A DNA stretch of 64,000 nucleotides from an uncultured Clostridium sp. Its GTDB lineage: Bacteria > Bacillota > Clostridia > Lachnospirales > Lachnospiraceae. The position numbers were made by a program, and so were the translations under genes. The notes beneath the pieces were generated by a model. It had not been told where the DNA came from and searched no databases. It saw only the letters and a program-made list of their open reading frames with translations. The stretch spans positions 1 to 64,000 of the forward strand of contig CAMNRM010000018.1 in the NCBI GenBank assembly GCA_946553025.1. Reading direction: 5' to 3'. Shown piece by piece: positions 40,372 through 49,346 of this stretch. Position 1 is the first letter of the stretch, and each line of letters starts with the position of its first letter.

Positions 40372-40436
40372 GCGGAAAATAAATTTTAGGAAGTAAATTT
40401 TTAGAAAGAATTTTAGAAAGAATTTTTGAATAATAC

Positions 40437-40465
40437 TTGACCAACGGGCATAATTGGTGTATAAT
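40437..40465 (+). promoter_or_regulatory. promoter of tRNA-Gln, left copy
   Basis: TTGACC (40437-40442), 17-base spacer, TATAAT (40460-40465), ending 16 bases before the tRNA. Confidence 0.85.
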
Positions 40466-40481
40466 ATGCTCGTTGTGTTGA

Positions 40482-40553
40482 TGGGCTATCGCCAAATGGT
40501 AAGGCAACGGACTCTGACTCCGTCATTTCAAGGTTCGAATCCTTGTAGCCCAG
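40482..40553 (+). tRNA. tRNA-Gln (anticodon CTG)
   Basis: 72 bases. Acceptor TGGGCTA/TAGCCCA, D-arm GCC..GGC, anticodon stem ACGGA/TCCGT with loop CTCTGAC (anticodon CTG), T-arm AAGG-TTCGAAT-CCTT, discriminator G. CCA is not encoded. An identical copy lies inverted at 57389-57460. Confidence 0.95.
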
Positions 40554-40559
40554 TGTAGA

Positions 40560-40590
40560 GAACTTTCCGTTATTGGAAGGTTCTTTTTTT
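40560..40590 (+). terminator. terminator of tRNA-Gln, left copy
   Basis: GAACTTTCC pairs with GGAAGGTTC and is followed by TTTTTTT. Confidence 0.85.
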
Positions 40591-40763
40591 GTCCATTGTG
40601 ATAAGCTTATCAGTGTCCGGATGCCAAAATGAACTGGATAGGTTAGCCCTTGTAAAATAATGATGGCATGTTATAATGGAGTTAGGTAAAAACCAATGGA
40701 GCCTGTCTGTTTGGAGAAAAAATGTTTGGTGCACAATAAAATTTTTATTAAAGTGAGGGAAGT

Positions 40764-42443
40764 ATGAGGAAAATAGGTCTGGGAAACCAAGATTATGAAG
40801 AAATAAGGAGAAATCACCGGTTTTATGTAGATAAAACTGGATTTATTCGGGAGTGGTGGGCATATGGAGATTCTGTAACACTGATTGCCCGACCAAGGCG
40901 ATTTGGAAAAACTCTGATGATGAGCACAGTGGAAACATTTTTTTCGGTAAAATTTGCAGGCAGGGAAGATTTGTTTGAAGAGCTTGTCGTATGGAAGGAC
41001 GATGAAATGCGAAAGCTTCAGGGAACTTATCCAGTGTTGTTCATCAGTTTTGCAGATATTAAAGAAAATACGTATTTGCAGGCTCGAAAAAAGTTTTGCC
41101 GCATTATTGAGTCACTTTATGAGCAATATCGTTTTCTGCTGGAGGGAGATTTGCTAAGTGAGCGTGAGAAGAAAAATTTTCAGCACATCTCTATTGATAT
41201 GGAGGACAATGAAGCTGCCTATTCGTTAAAAGCATTGTCGAATTACCTTTCTCGTTACTATGATAAAAAAGTGATCATTTTACTGGATGAATATGATACG
41301 CCCATGCAGGAAGCTTATGTGAATGGATATTGGAATGAAATGGTAGCATTTACCAGAAGTTTATTTAATTCAACCTTTAAAACGAATCCCTATTTGGAAC
41401 GGGCAATTATGACAGGAGTTACGAGAATTAGTAAGGAATCCATATTTTCAGATTTAAATAATCTGGAAGTAGTGACTACAAGTGCGGAAAAATATGCAGG
41501 ATGTTTTGGATTTACAGAAGAGGAGGTTTTTGCGGCACTGGATGAGTTTGGTTTATCTGACCGTAAACAGGAAGTAAAGCAGTGGTACGACGGCTTTATC
41601 TTTGGAAAACGGAAAGATATTTATAATCCATGGTCGATCCTTAACTATTTGGATAAAAGAAAACTGGGCTCCTATTGGGTGAATTCCAGTTCCAATAGCC
41701 TGGTGGGAAAGCTTATCCGGGAGGGGAGCAGAGAAATTAAGCAGGCTATGGAAGGACTGCTTTCAGGAAAAGCGTTTCGTGTAGAGATTGATGAGCAAAT
41801 TGTTTATAATCAGCTTGGGGTAAAACGAAATGCAGTGTGGAGTTTGTTATTGGCCAGCGGATATTTAAAAGCCTTACGGGTAGATTTTATCGAACAGACA
41901 GGACGAACCTATTATGAATTGGTATTAACCAATAAAGAAGTGCGGATTATGTTTGAAACAATGATTCGAGATTGGTTTGCAGAGCAGGAATCAGATTATA
42001 ATGATTTTATTAAAGCTCTTTTGCTTAATGATGTGAAAGCAATGAATGTTTATATGAATAGAGTGGCGATGACAACATTCAGCTATTTTGATACAGGTCA
42101 GAAGCTTTCACAAGCAGAACCTGAGCGCTTCTATCATGGTTTTGTCCTGGGACTTATGGTGGAATTATCAGATCGATATGTGCTTACATCCAATAGGGAA
42201 AGTGGTTTTGGACGGTATGATGTGATGCTGGAACCAAAATGTAAGCGGGACGATGGAATAATTATAGAATTTAAGGTACAGGACGAAGGCGAGGAAAAGG
42301 AACTTGCTGATACAGTAAAAGCAGCCCTGGCTCAGATTGAAGAGCAAAATTATGAAGCATTACTTGTGGCAAAAGGAATTTCCAAAGACAGAATTCGTAA
42401 GTATGGTTTTGCTTTTCGAGGGAAAGTGGTGTTAATTGGGTGA
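40764..42443 (+). CDS. AAA-ATPase-like / PD-(D/E)XK nuclease protein
   Basis: 559 residues from ATG 40764. N-terminal AAA-ATPase_like domain: YVDKTGFIREWW, RPRRFGKTLMMS (P-loop variant) and IILLDEYDTPM (Walker B). C-terminal PD-(D/E)XK_9 domain: SGFGRYDVMLEP and GIIIEFKVQ, with D, E and K in the nuclease pattern. This family is abundant in gut anaerobes and often sits in variable islands; its role is unproven. It is the first gene inside the tRNA-Gln bounded island. Confidence 0.88.
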   Translation: MRKIGLGNQDYEEIRRNHRFYVDKTGFIREWWAYGDSVTLIARPRRFGKTLMMSTVETFFSVKFAGREDLFEELVVWKDDEMRKLQGTYPVLFISFADIKENTYLQARKKFCRIIESLYEQYRFLLEGDLLSEREKKNFQHISIDMEDNEAAYSLKALSNYLSRYYDKKVIILLDEYDTPMQEAYVNGYWNEMVAFTRSLFNSTFKTNPYLERAIMTGVTRISKESIFSDLNNLEVVTTSAEKYAGCFGFTEEEVFAALDEFGLSDRKQEVKQWYDGFIFGKRKDIYNPWSILNYLDKRKLGSYWVNSSSNSLVGKLIREGSREIKQAMEGLLSGKAFRVEIDEQIVYNQLGVKRNAVWSLLLASGYLKALRVDFIEQTGRTYYELVLTNKEVRIMFETMIRDWFAEQESDYNDFIKALLLNDVKAMNVYMNRVAMTTFSYFDTGQKLSQAEPERFYHGFVLGLMVELSDRYVLTSNRESGFGRYDVMLEPKCKRDDGIIIEFKVQDEGEEKELADTVKAALAQIEEQNYEALLVAKGISKDRIRKYGFAFRGKVVLIG

Positions 42444-42501
42444 TATTACCGGAAAAGCTTATGGATAAGAATTGTTCCGGCAAAAGGTTAATGGATGGTG
42501 A

Positions 42502-42603
42502 ATGGGGGTTGCCGTTATGCTGGAGGCAGAAAGGATTGCGAAAGATCCGACAGTAAAGGGGTATACCGATCTGGACGAATTGTTCGCAGACTTGAAAACA
42601 TGA
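42502..42603 (+). pseudogene. RelB/DinJ-type antitoxin remnant
   Basis: A short frame ends EAERIAKDPTVKGYTDLDELFADLKT, the C-terminal toxin-binding part of RelB-type antitoxins (recognisable in DPTVKGYTDLDELFADL). The DNA-binding N-terminus is missing and no ribosome site precedes it. The stop overlaps the next ATG, as in intact RelB/YafQ operons. Confidence 0.6.
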
Positions 42604-42773
42604 GAAATGCAAAATATACAGTTAAAACCACTACACAATTCAAGAAGCAATCTGTTTGGAAAATAATCTTTATCTGCCGCCGTATGGGGTGTTTCCTGTA
42701 CGGCGGCTTTTTACAAGTTCTTTACTGCTGTTTTTTTGCGTTAGATTATTTTGAACGGATTATTTTATCCTGA
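42600..42773 (+). pseudogene. YafQ/RelE-type toxin remnant
   Basis: ATG 42600 opens MRNAKYTVKTTTQFKKQ, the N-terminus of YafQ/RelE toxins (KYTVKTTTQFKK). After 17 residues the frame runs into unrelated sequence including a terminator (42676-42712), so more than 70 toxin residues are gone. A deletion removed both the antitoxin head and the toxin body. Confidence 0.6.
42676..42712 (+). terminator. intrinsic terminator
   Basis: GCCGCCGTA pairs with TACGGCGGC, followed by TTTTT. It lies inside the remnant toxin frame, showing that this sequence was once intergenic. Confidence 0.75.
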
Positions 42774-43073
42774 CTATTTGGTCATGGTATTTAGAAACGT
42801 GAGAAGAGCCTCCCTCTGTTCCAGATTGAGTTCATAGATTTTGGTAATTAATGGGTCATCCGAAAAGCGGGTCTGTGTTTCGTCCAGAAAAAAATCGTAA
42901 AGAGAAATATCCAGAGCATTGCACAGATAGGACAGGACTTCTACGGTGGGATTTTTCTTGCCGAGTTCAATATCGCGCAGATAGCTTTGGGAAATTCCGG
43001 CTAATGTAGCCAGTTTATTGACGGTATAGTGTTTTACACTTCTGAAATATGCAATTCGTTTTCCTATTTCCAT
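42774..43073 (-). CDS. XRE-family HTH regulator
   Basis: 99 residues on the minus strand from ATG 43073 (AAGGAG). VNKLATLAGISQSYLRDIELGKKNPTVEVLSYLCNALDI is a clear Cro/C1 HTH (key part ISQSYLRDIELGKKNPTVE), followed by a short C-terminal helix region. Targets unknown; the gene points away from the giant surface-protein gene and could control it. Confidence 0.88.
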   Translation of the reverse strand: MEIGKRIAYFRSVKHYTVNKLATLAGISQSYLRDIELGKKNPTVEVLSYLCNALDISLYDFFLDETQTRFSDDPLITKIYELNLEQREALLTFLNTMTK

Positions 43074-43445
43074 ATGAATCTCCTTTAAATCATTTTGTTG
43101 AAATCTCCTTTTGATTGTTTTGACAGCATAAAGAGGGGATTTTTTTGTATTATTTTTTGCAGATGGTTTTGAATATAAATGACTGGAAAAAATTGTAATA
43201 TCTTTGCCGGAACTAAAATCTGGATGCAGGGATTATCTGGGTGTAAACTGGGGTGTATTTTTGAGGAAAATCAGCGTTAAACGGCGAAAATCCAAGGGTT
43301 TAAGCGGGCAGGTTAGAGATAGGATAGCAGATAAAATATAAAAAAATTACATCTATAGAGATTGCTTATTATCGTTATAGATGCTATAATGAAATAGAAT
43401 TTCTGCCATGAAAATTACTGAAAAAAAGAGGAAGGAGATTTAAGG
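43074..43445. other. 372-base intergenic region
   Basis: AT-rich spacer between the divergent XRE and surface-protein genes. Apart from the promoter at 43362-43390 and the XRE ribosome site I see no gene, strong hairpin or repeat. Confidence 0.5.
43362..43390 (+). promoter_or_regulatory. promoter of the giant surface-protein gene
   Basis: TTGCTT (43362-43367), 17-base spacer, TATAAT (43385-43390), 56 bases before ATG 43446, which has AAGGAG. Confidence 0.75.
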
Positions 43446-46400
43446 ATGAAAAAGGACAAAAACGCATCATGTGTGGAAAAAATCCCCAGTTGTGTTGGGA
43501 AAGGAGGGTGGCTGACGGGTTTATGGTGTTCATGTGCAGCGCATTGGAAAGCGAAGATGGCCGTTGTTCTGGCTGTTACGGTATCGGCGGCAAATATAAC
43601 ACCAGCGGCAGTATTGGGTGACCCATCCCATAAGAAAAAAACAATTAAAGTAACCTTTCAGAGCGGAGAAAATGGATATTTTGCAGGAATGGATGAGGAT
43701 TCCTCAACAAAATCAAATGCATCAAAATCCAGTGCCAATCGGGCAGAATGGGTGCAGAATTTTTATGATTTAGAAGAAGATGATCAGGGATATTTTACTA
43801 ATTTAAGGTTGGGCGCAGAGGAAGTTGAAGCCAAAAATCAGAAGCCGGTATGGGAAACCGTGACCAATAAGGTGAATGAAAATAACCTTGATGAAGACGA
43901 TCTTGTTTTTGCAGGATGGTATTCTTTTGATGGCGAGATTCCGATGCTGGTGAGCAATTATAAAGAGATTTACAGCAATGCTACACTGGAAGCAGAGTGG
44001 TATGATCCGGAGCAGATAGAAGGAAAAGCAAAGGATAAGTATGGAGTTATTGCCGTTGGTTTGGAAGATCGGAAACTGGTGGTTTCTGAACCGGAAGTGA
44101 AGAGGGATATTGAAGAAGTAGAGCAGTCGGCAAAGTCTGCATTGTTGAAAAAGGAATTAAAAATTGACGGGGAAGATTTGGTTGCATTGGAACTGGAAAT
44201 AACAGGGGATAAAGAGGATGAAGAAGGAAACGATAAGGACGTTACACTTACTTTGTCTGTGGATGAAGAAAAGTTCGATATGACAAAGCCAGTTTCGGTA
44301 ATTCATGAAAAAGAAGATGGAAAGATAGAAATTATCCCTGCTGATGTGGTAAAAGCCGATGATGGAGATGGATATCAGGTGACATTTGCGGTGAAGGACA
44401 GTGGGGAGTATTATCTTGTGAATACTGGTGTTTATCGTAGGCCACTGATGAAGTCACCAGCGCGGGTGAATAGTGCTGCGAAGATTGATGAAACTGAAAC
44501 ACGGGAAGCAGTGACGAGCGGGAAGATTGGAGAAAATATTTCCTGGAAAATAGAGGATAAGGTGCTTACGATTAGTGGGAAGGGGGATGTGCCGGATTGG
44601 ACATATGCTTCTCTGGTAAATGAGGATAGTGATGAAGCGCCACCTTGGTATAGGCTTCGGGGTACAATTACAAAAGTTATTATAGAGGAAGGTATTACCA
44701 GAATTGGTGGATATGCATTTTACTTTTTGGGTAATGTAACGGAGGTAAAACTTCCAGAGAGTCTGCTTAGTATTGGTGAGTTTGCATTTGCATATTGTAG
44801 AAAACTGGAAAATATTCGTATTCCTGGCAGTGTGAAAAGTATTGATAGTTATGCCTTTTATAACTGTGAAAATTTAGTAGATGTAGATATTCCGGATAGT
44901 GTAACAAATATTGACAGTTCAGCATTTACTAATTGTGATAAGTTGGCAGAAACCACAATTATAGGAAGAGGTAGTTTTGGAGATTCTCTGTCATGGGAAG
45001 AAACAAAAAAAGGTGAATTAACTATACGTGGTAAAGGGGAAATGCCAGATGGTAGTGATCCATGGAGTTATAATATTATAAGTGTTGATATACAAGGAGT
45101 AGTTACAAGCATTGGTAACTATGCTTTTTACGGACGTGACAAACTTACCAGTATGAAAATACCAGAAGGAGTTACGAGGATTGGTAAGGCAGCATTCTCA
45201 AAATGTACAAATTTGGAAAGTGTAGAAATACCAAAAAGTGTAACAGAGATTGATGCTAATGCATTTGATGGATGTGATAAACTACCAGATACGACGGTCG
45301 TAGGAAAAGGAAGTTTTGGAGATTTTCTGACATGGGAAATAAAGAAAAATGGAGAATTGACCATACGAGGCAAAGGAGAAATGCCAGATTGGTATGGTTT
45401 TGATAGACCTTGGCATTCTATTTGTCAAAACATTAAGAGTGTTATTATAGAAGATGGAGTAACAAAAATTGGTAATAGTGCTTTTAAAGAATGTGAAAAT
45501 CTTGCGAATGTGAAGATGGCAGAAAGTATAACAAAGATTGGTCAATCAGCATTTTCAAAATGTACAAGTTTGGAAAGTGTAGAAATACCAAAAAGTGTAA
45601 CAGAGATTGGTGATAACGCATTTGATGAATGTGATAAACTGCCAGATACTATGGTTATAGGAAAAGGAAGTATTGGAGATTCTCTGACATGGGAAATAAA
45701 GAAAAACGGAGAATTGGCCATACGAGGCAAAGGAGAAATGCCAGATTTGTACGGTTTTGATAGACCTTGGCATTCTATTTGTCAAAACATTAAGAGTGTT
45801 ATTATAGAAGATGGAGTAACAAAAATTGGTAATAGTGCTTTTAAAGAATGTGAAAATCTTGCGAATGTGAAGATACCAGAGAGCCTAGTTCAAATTGGTG
45901 AATCTGCATTTTTTAAATGTGCAAAGCTGGAGAACATTATTATTCCTGAGAGTGTTTGTCGCATTGAACGACTTGCTTTCTTTGATACAGGGATTGCTTC
46001 TGTGACTATTCCAAAATCTGTTGTTTTCTTAGGACAAAAAAGCTTTCCGAGAGGTACACAGATTATCTCTAAAAAAATAGAAGATAGTACCAGTGAAAGC
46101 CTTAAATTAACAGGAAATATTAATTTTGTTAATACAGATAATGAACATAAGCAAAATTATCGTTATCACTGGAGTTCTGTTATGAATTCTTATTTGTATG
46201 AAGGTGAAAGTGATACGTTTTATCGGGTAGAATATACTTCTAAGCAAGTAGTGATCGAACAGTATAAGTCAGATAATACTTTTGTGAAAAGCTGGAATGT
46301 CCCTATGGAGCTTCCGAAGTTCGGCGGATTCTATGTTGGAAATGATAATTTGTTCATGGTATTTGGGCAGGATAATGCTGGAGAAAGTGATGATGTAGAA

Positions 46401-47930
46401 GTAATTCGTGTCGTAAAATATAGTAAGAATATGGAACGTTTGTCTTCAACAAGCATCTACGGAGAAAATACATGGGAGCCTTTTGGGGCAGCTAGTCTTC
46501 GGATGAGTGAAAAAGATGAATATCTTTATATACGTACTGGGCATGGAAGGTATAAGTCGTCTGATGGACTTAATCATCAAGCAAATATGACCATTATTAT
46601 TAACACAGAAGCAATGATTTGTTCATATATAGGTGATGGTAATTCTGGTTCTTATATGGGATATGTTAGTCATTCTTTTAATCAATTTGTTAAAATAGAT
46701 GATAATATGTTGGTTATGGTAGATCATGGTGATGCTTATCCAAGGGAAGTTGTGATGATTATTTCCCCAACTGATGATGTATTAGATGAACCCAGATCTA
46801 TTACACTTTTATCGATTCCAGGTGAAACTGGAGATAATTATACAGGTGTCAGCATAGGTGGATTGGAAGTTTCAAGTAGCAGTTACTTAGTGACAGGAAA
46901 TACAATTGATCAAGACCATTTTGATAGCAGCGAAACAAGAAATATATTTCTTTCCATAGTTGATAAAAATAATTTAGATAATGAGTCTGAATATATTCAG
47001 ATAACAGATTATGCAGAGGGTGGAGATTACAGTGCATCTACGCCGCAGTTGATTAAAATTTCAGAAGATTTATTTGCCGTTATGTGGGAAGAAATTCTTA
47101 ATTCTTCATCTTCATGGAACATTAATACGAGTGGTCAGATAAAAATAGCATTTTTTGATGGCGAAGGGAACTCACTAGGTGATATCCAAAAATTTGAAGG
47201 TTCTTTATCGGATTGTCAGCCTACAATAATAAATGGTAATGTTAAGTGGTATGTATCAAATGGAAATAATTTGACATTCTATACTTTTCCGGCACAAGAA
47301 CCTGATTTCAATGAAGGTATCAAGATAAGTAAAGTGGTTTTTACTACAGGAGGTAGTAGTGGTGGAAGCAGTTCTGGCGGTGGTTCCAGCAGTGGCGGCA
47401 GTTCTGGTGGTGGTGGAAGCAGTTCCGGCGGAGGTGGCGGCGGTTCCCACAGTGGCGGAGGCGGTAGCCGTTCCGTTGGCAGCAGCAGTTCAGGTGGCCC
47501 AGGTTCTTCCCTTCCGTCTTATGTAGAAAAGGGAGAATGGACGATCCTTAATGGATTCTGGCATTTTGTTGATGCTTCTGGAAATGCCAAAGTAAATACC
47601 TGGACAGCCGCATACAATCCTTACGCTACAGCGGGGCAGCAAAATTATGACTGGTTCCGTTTTGACGTAAATGGAAATATGATGACAGGGTGGTTTATCG
47701 ATGTTGACGGAAATCGCTACTTCCTGAATCCTGTTTCTGATGGTACATTAGGAAAAATGTTGACTGGTTGGGTATGGATTGCGGATGAATTTGGTATTCA
47801 GAGATGTTATTATTTCAATCCAAATTCGGACGGCTATCGCGGAAAACTGTTGACCAACACAGTAGTTGATGGGTATACCATTGATGCAAACGGATGCTGG
47901 ACGATTGATGGAGTAGTTCAGGTGAAATAA
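43446..47930 (+). CDS. giant BspA-like leucine-rich surface protein with wall-binding repeats
   Basis: 1494 residues from ATG 43446. An export signal lies near residues 30-55 (AKMAVVLAVTVSAANITPAAVLG) after an unusual 30-residue N-terminal extension. Residues 65-340 are a mixed adhesin-like region. Residues 360-880 hold BspA-type LRR_5 repeats (IPESV..IG..AF..C..L pattern) built from duplicated 119-residue modules starting GKGSFGD.L.W. Residues 890-1300 form a beta-rich domain, perhaps a propeller. A Gly/Ser-rich linker follows (about 1302-1360), then choline-binding-type repeats (GEWTILNGFWHFVD, YDWFRFDVNGNMMTGWF, NRYFLNPVSDG). Likely a wall-attached adhesin. Confidence 0.85.
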   Translation: MKKDKNASCVEKIPSCVGKGGWLTGLWCSCAAHWKAKMAVVLAVTVSAANITPAAVLGDPSHKKKTIKVTFQSGENGYFAGMDEDSSTKSNASKSSANRAEWVQNFYDLEEDDQGYFTNLRLGAEEVEAKNQKPVWETVTNKVNENNLDEDDLVFAGWYSFDGEIPMLVSNYKEIYSNATLEAEWYDPEQIEGKAKDKYGVIAVGLEDRKLVVSEPEVKRDIEEVEQSAKSALLKKELKIDGEDLVALELEITGDKEDEEGNDKDVTLTLSVDEEKFDMTKPVSVIHEKEDGKIEIIPADVVKADDGDGYQVTFAVKDSGEYYLVNTGVYRRPLMKSPARVNSAAKIDETETREAVTSGKIGENISWKIEDKVLTISGKGDVPDWTYASLVNEDSDEAPPWYRLRGTITKVIIEEGITRIGGYAFYFLGNVTEVKLPESLLSIGEFAFAYCRKLENIRIPGSVKSIDSYAFYNCENLVDVDIPDSVTNIDSSAFTNCDKLAETTIIGRGSFGDSLSWEETKKGELTIRGKGEMPDGSDPWSYNIISVDIQGVVTSIGNYAFYGRDKLTSMKIPEGVTRIGKAAFSKCTNLESVEIPKSVTEIDANAFDGCDKLPDTTVVGKGSFGDFLTWEIKKNGELTIRGKGEMPDWYGFDRPWHSICQNIKSVIIEDGVTKIGNSAFKECENLANVKMAESITKIGQSAFSKCTSLESVEIPKSVTEIGDNAFDECDKLPDTMVIGKGSIGDSLTWEIKKNGELAIRGKGEMPDLYGFDRPWHSICQNIKSVIIEDGVTKIGNSAFKECENLANVKIPESLVQIGESAFFKCAKLENIIIPESVCRIERLAFFDTGIASVTIPKSVVFLGQKSFPRGTQIISKKIEDSTSESLKLTGNINFVNTDNEHKQNYRYHWSSVMNSYLYEGESDTFYRVEYTSKQVVIEQYKSDNTFVKSWNVPMELPKFGGFYVGNDNLFMVFGQDNAGESDDVEVIRVVKYSKNMERLSSTSIYGENTWEPFGAASLRMSEKDEYLYIRTGHGRYKSSDGLNHQANMTIIINTEAMICSYIGDGNSGSYMGYVSHSFNQFVKIDDNMLVMVDHGDAYPREVVMIISPTDDVLDEPRSITLLSIPGETGDNYTGVSIGGLEVSSSSYLVTGNTIDQDHFDSSETRNIFLSIVDKNNLDNESEYIQITDYAEGGDYSASTPQLIKISEDLFAVMWEEILNSSSSWNINTSGQIKIAFFDGEGNSLGDIQKFEGSLSDCQPTIINGNVKWYVSNGNNLTFYTFPAQEPDFNEGIKISKVVFTTGGSSGGSSSGGGSSSGGSSGGGGSSSGGGGGGSHSGGGGSRSVGSSSSGGPGSSLPSYVEKGEWTILNGFWHFVDASGNAKVNTWTAAYNPYATAGQQNYDWFRFDVNGNMMTGWFIDVDGNRYFLNPVSDGTLGKMLTGWVWIADEFGIQRCYYFNPNSDGYRGKLLTNTVVDGYTIDANGCWTIDGVVQVK
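45191..45904 (+). repeat. tandem 357-bp duplication inside the surface-protein gene
   Basis: Segments from 45191 and from 45548 align for 357 bases (119 codons). The part around 45380-45510 versus 45737-45867 is almost identical, while flanking LRR modules are more diverged, so the duplication is recent. Confidence 0.85.
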
Positions 47931-47985
47931 GTTTTTGTTTACATAAGTCATTATATAAGATTAAAAAGATAAATTTCAAACAGAG

Positions 47986-48037
47986 AAATTCCCCGTTTTT
48001 AAGTCCTGGATAATAAGGCTGGGCGGGGAGTTCCTTT
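47986..48037 (+). terminator. terminator after the giant surface-protein gene
   Basis: AATTCCCCG pairs with CGGGGAGTT and ends in TTCCTTTG. A similar hairpin follows the 49347 gene. Confidence 0.6.
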
Positions 48038-48123
48038 GTTGGCTTTTATTCTTGTATCTGGTACGGCAGAAATAATAAAAAATTCATTGTTAAAGAAGAA
48101 ACTGAGATAAAGAGGAAATAAAA

Positions 48124-49278
48124 ATGCACGAAAAAGTACAGGCAAAAACTTTGTTCGTCTATATTGCATTTATGGTGCTGGGCATAATTTTTGGAGCAGT
48201 GGGAAGTCGAATTACCCTGTCACAGAAAATTTCCACAATGCAGGAAAAGTTAGCAGAAGAATTTTCGCAGGAAGTTTCTGAGGATGAAACGGAAGTGGAA
48301 GGTGAAAGTTTGGCAGAAAGCAGCGAAAATCCTTCTTCGGAAATAAAGACCGGATGGATATTCGAGAATGATCAATGGTTCTGCTATACCGATGGAGTAC
48401 CAGAAAAAAATCGTTGGTATTATGTCGGCGAAGATGGTGCTATGTGTACGGATGGATGGCAGACGATTGATGGTCAGGATTACTTTTTTGCAGCCAGTGG
48501 TGTGATGCAGACGGATGAAGAAATAGCAGAGATACTTGGTGAAGAAAACCAGGCAATCCAGGAATTTGAAGAGGCCGGGAACAGTTTAGAAGAAACTTTG
48601 GAACAGAACTATATCGGGTATTTTAAATTGGAGGGAACACAGGTGGATGAAACATATATCAATATTCGGGAAATTCGGAATGGGTTGATTTATGGGGAAT
48701 ATTATCGACCTTATGATACCCAGACAGTAATGGCGCAGTTTTGTGACAATGGTTGTTCACTGAATAACCATGAATTTACGATTCAAGCTTTCTGCTGGGA
48801 GGATGGAATAGGAACTGTTGTTGACCCACATACGATAACATTAAAATTAACTCAAAAGGACGGAATCCCTGCATTGGAAGTTATTCGATATGATGGTGCA
48901 GAAGCAGAGTCTTGTTTCTTTCTATACCAAGGACCTACTCAAGAGCCAAGCGTATATAAAGAAGATCCGACGGGGCTATATAATTTCAGTAATGGATATT
49001 ATATAGGAGATAATGGACAGCCCGTGTATGGATCTGAAGGTACAGTTACTTTAGAAGTGACAAAAGTGGAAAACAATCGGGTTTATGGAATATTTGATTT
49101 TTCGGCATCGGATGATCGATATTATGATGATTTCCGCGAAGATGGAATACCAATTAATGAAGGAACATTTTATATTGAAGGTTTTAAATTCCAATTTGTT
49201 CATGATTTTATGAAAGATGCAGAGGTTTACTTGCTTTTTGATACAGGATTGCGCTGGATGATTCCCAAAGATAAGTAA
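48124..49278 (+). CDS. membrane-anchored protein with choline-binding-type repeats
   Basis: 384 residues from ATG 48124. One N-terminal membrane anchor (TLFVYIAFMVLGIIFGAVGS), a short coiled coil and Glu/Ser-rich linker, then wall-binding-type repeats (TGWIFENDQWFCYTDG, NRWYYVGEDGAMCTDGW, GQDYFFAASGVMQTD) at about residues 77-135. The C-terminal 240 residues form a beta-rich domain of unknown fold, with two related halves (YIGYFKLEGTQVDETYINIREIRNG and PTGLYNFSNGYYIG..TVTLEVTKVENN). Surface-exposed; role unknown. Confidence 0.75.
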   Translation: MHEKVQAKTLFVYIAFMVLGIIFGAVGSRITLSQKISTMQEKLAEEFSQEVSEDETEVEGESLAESSENPSSEIKTGWIFENDQWFCYTDGVPEKNRWYYVGEDGAMCTDGWQTIDGQDYFFAASGVMQTDEEIAEILGEENQAIQEFEEAGNSLEETLEQNYIGYFKLEGTQVDETYINIREIRNGLIYGEYYRPYDTQTVMAQFCDNGCSLNNHEFTIQAFCWEDGIGTVVDPHTITLKLTQKDGIPALEVIRYDGAEAESCFFLYQGPTQEPSVYKEDPTGLYNFSNGYYIGDNGQPVYGSEGTVTLEVTKVENNRVYGIFDFSASDDRYYDDFREDGIPINEGTFYIEGFKFQFVHDFMKDAEVYLLFDTGLRWMIPKDK

Positions 49279-49346
49279 GAACGATAAGTTGTAAATGGAA
49301 ATTTATTTGAAAATACAAACAAAATAGAGCAGAGAGGATTAATTTT

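Noticed and set aside
40382-40436. Repeated AAATTTTTAGAAAGAATTTT sequence before the left tRNA-Gln.
   Set aside because: Simple AT-rich repetition with no structure or conserved site; probably ordinary intergenic sequence.
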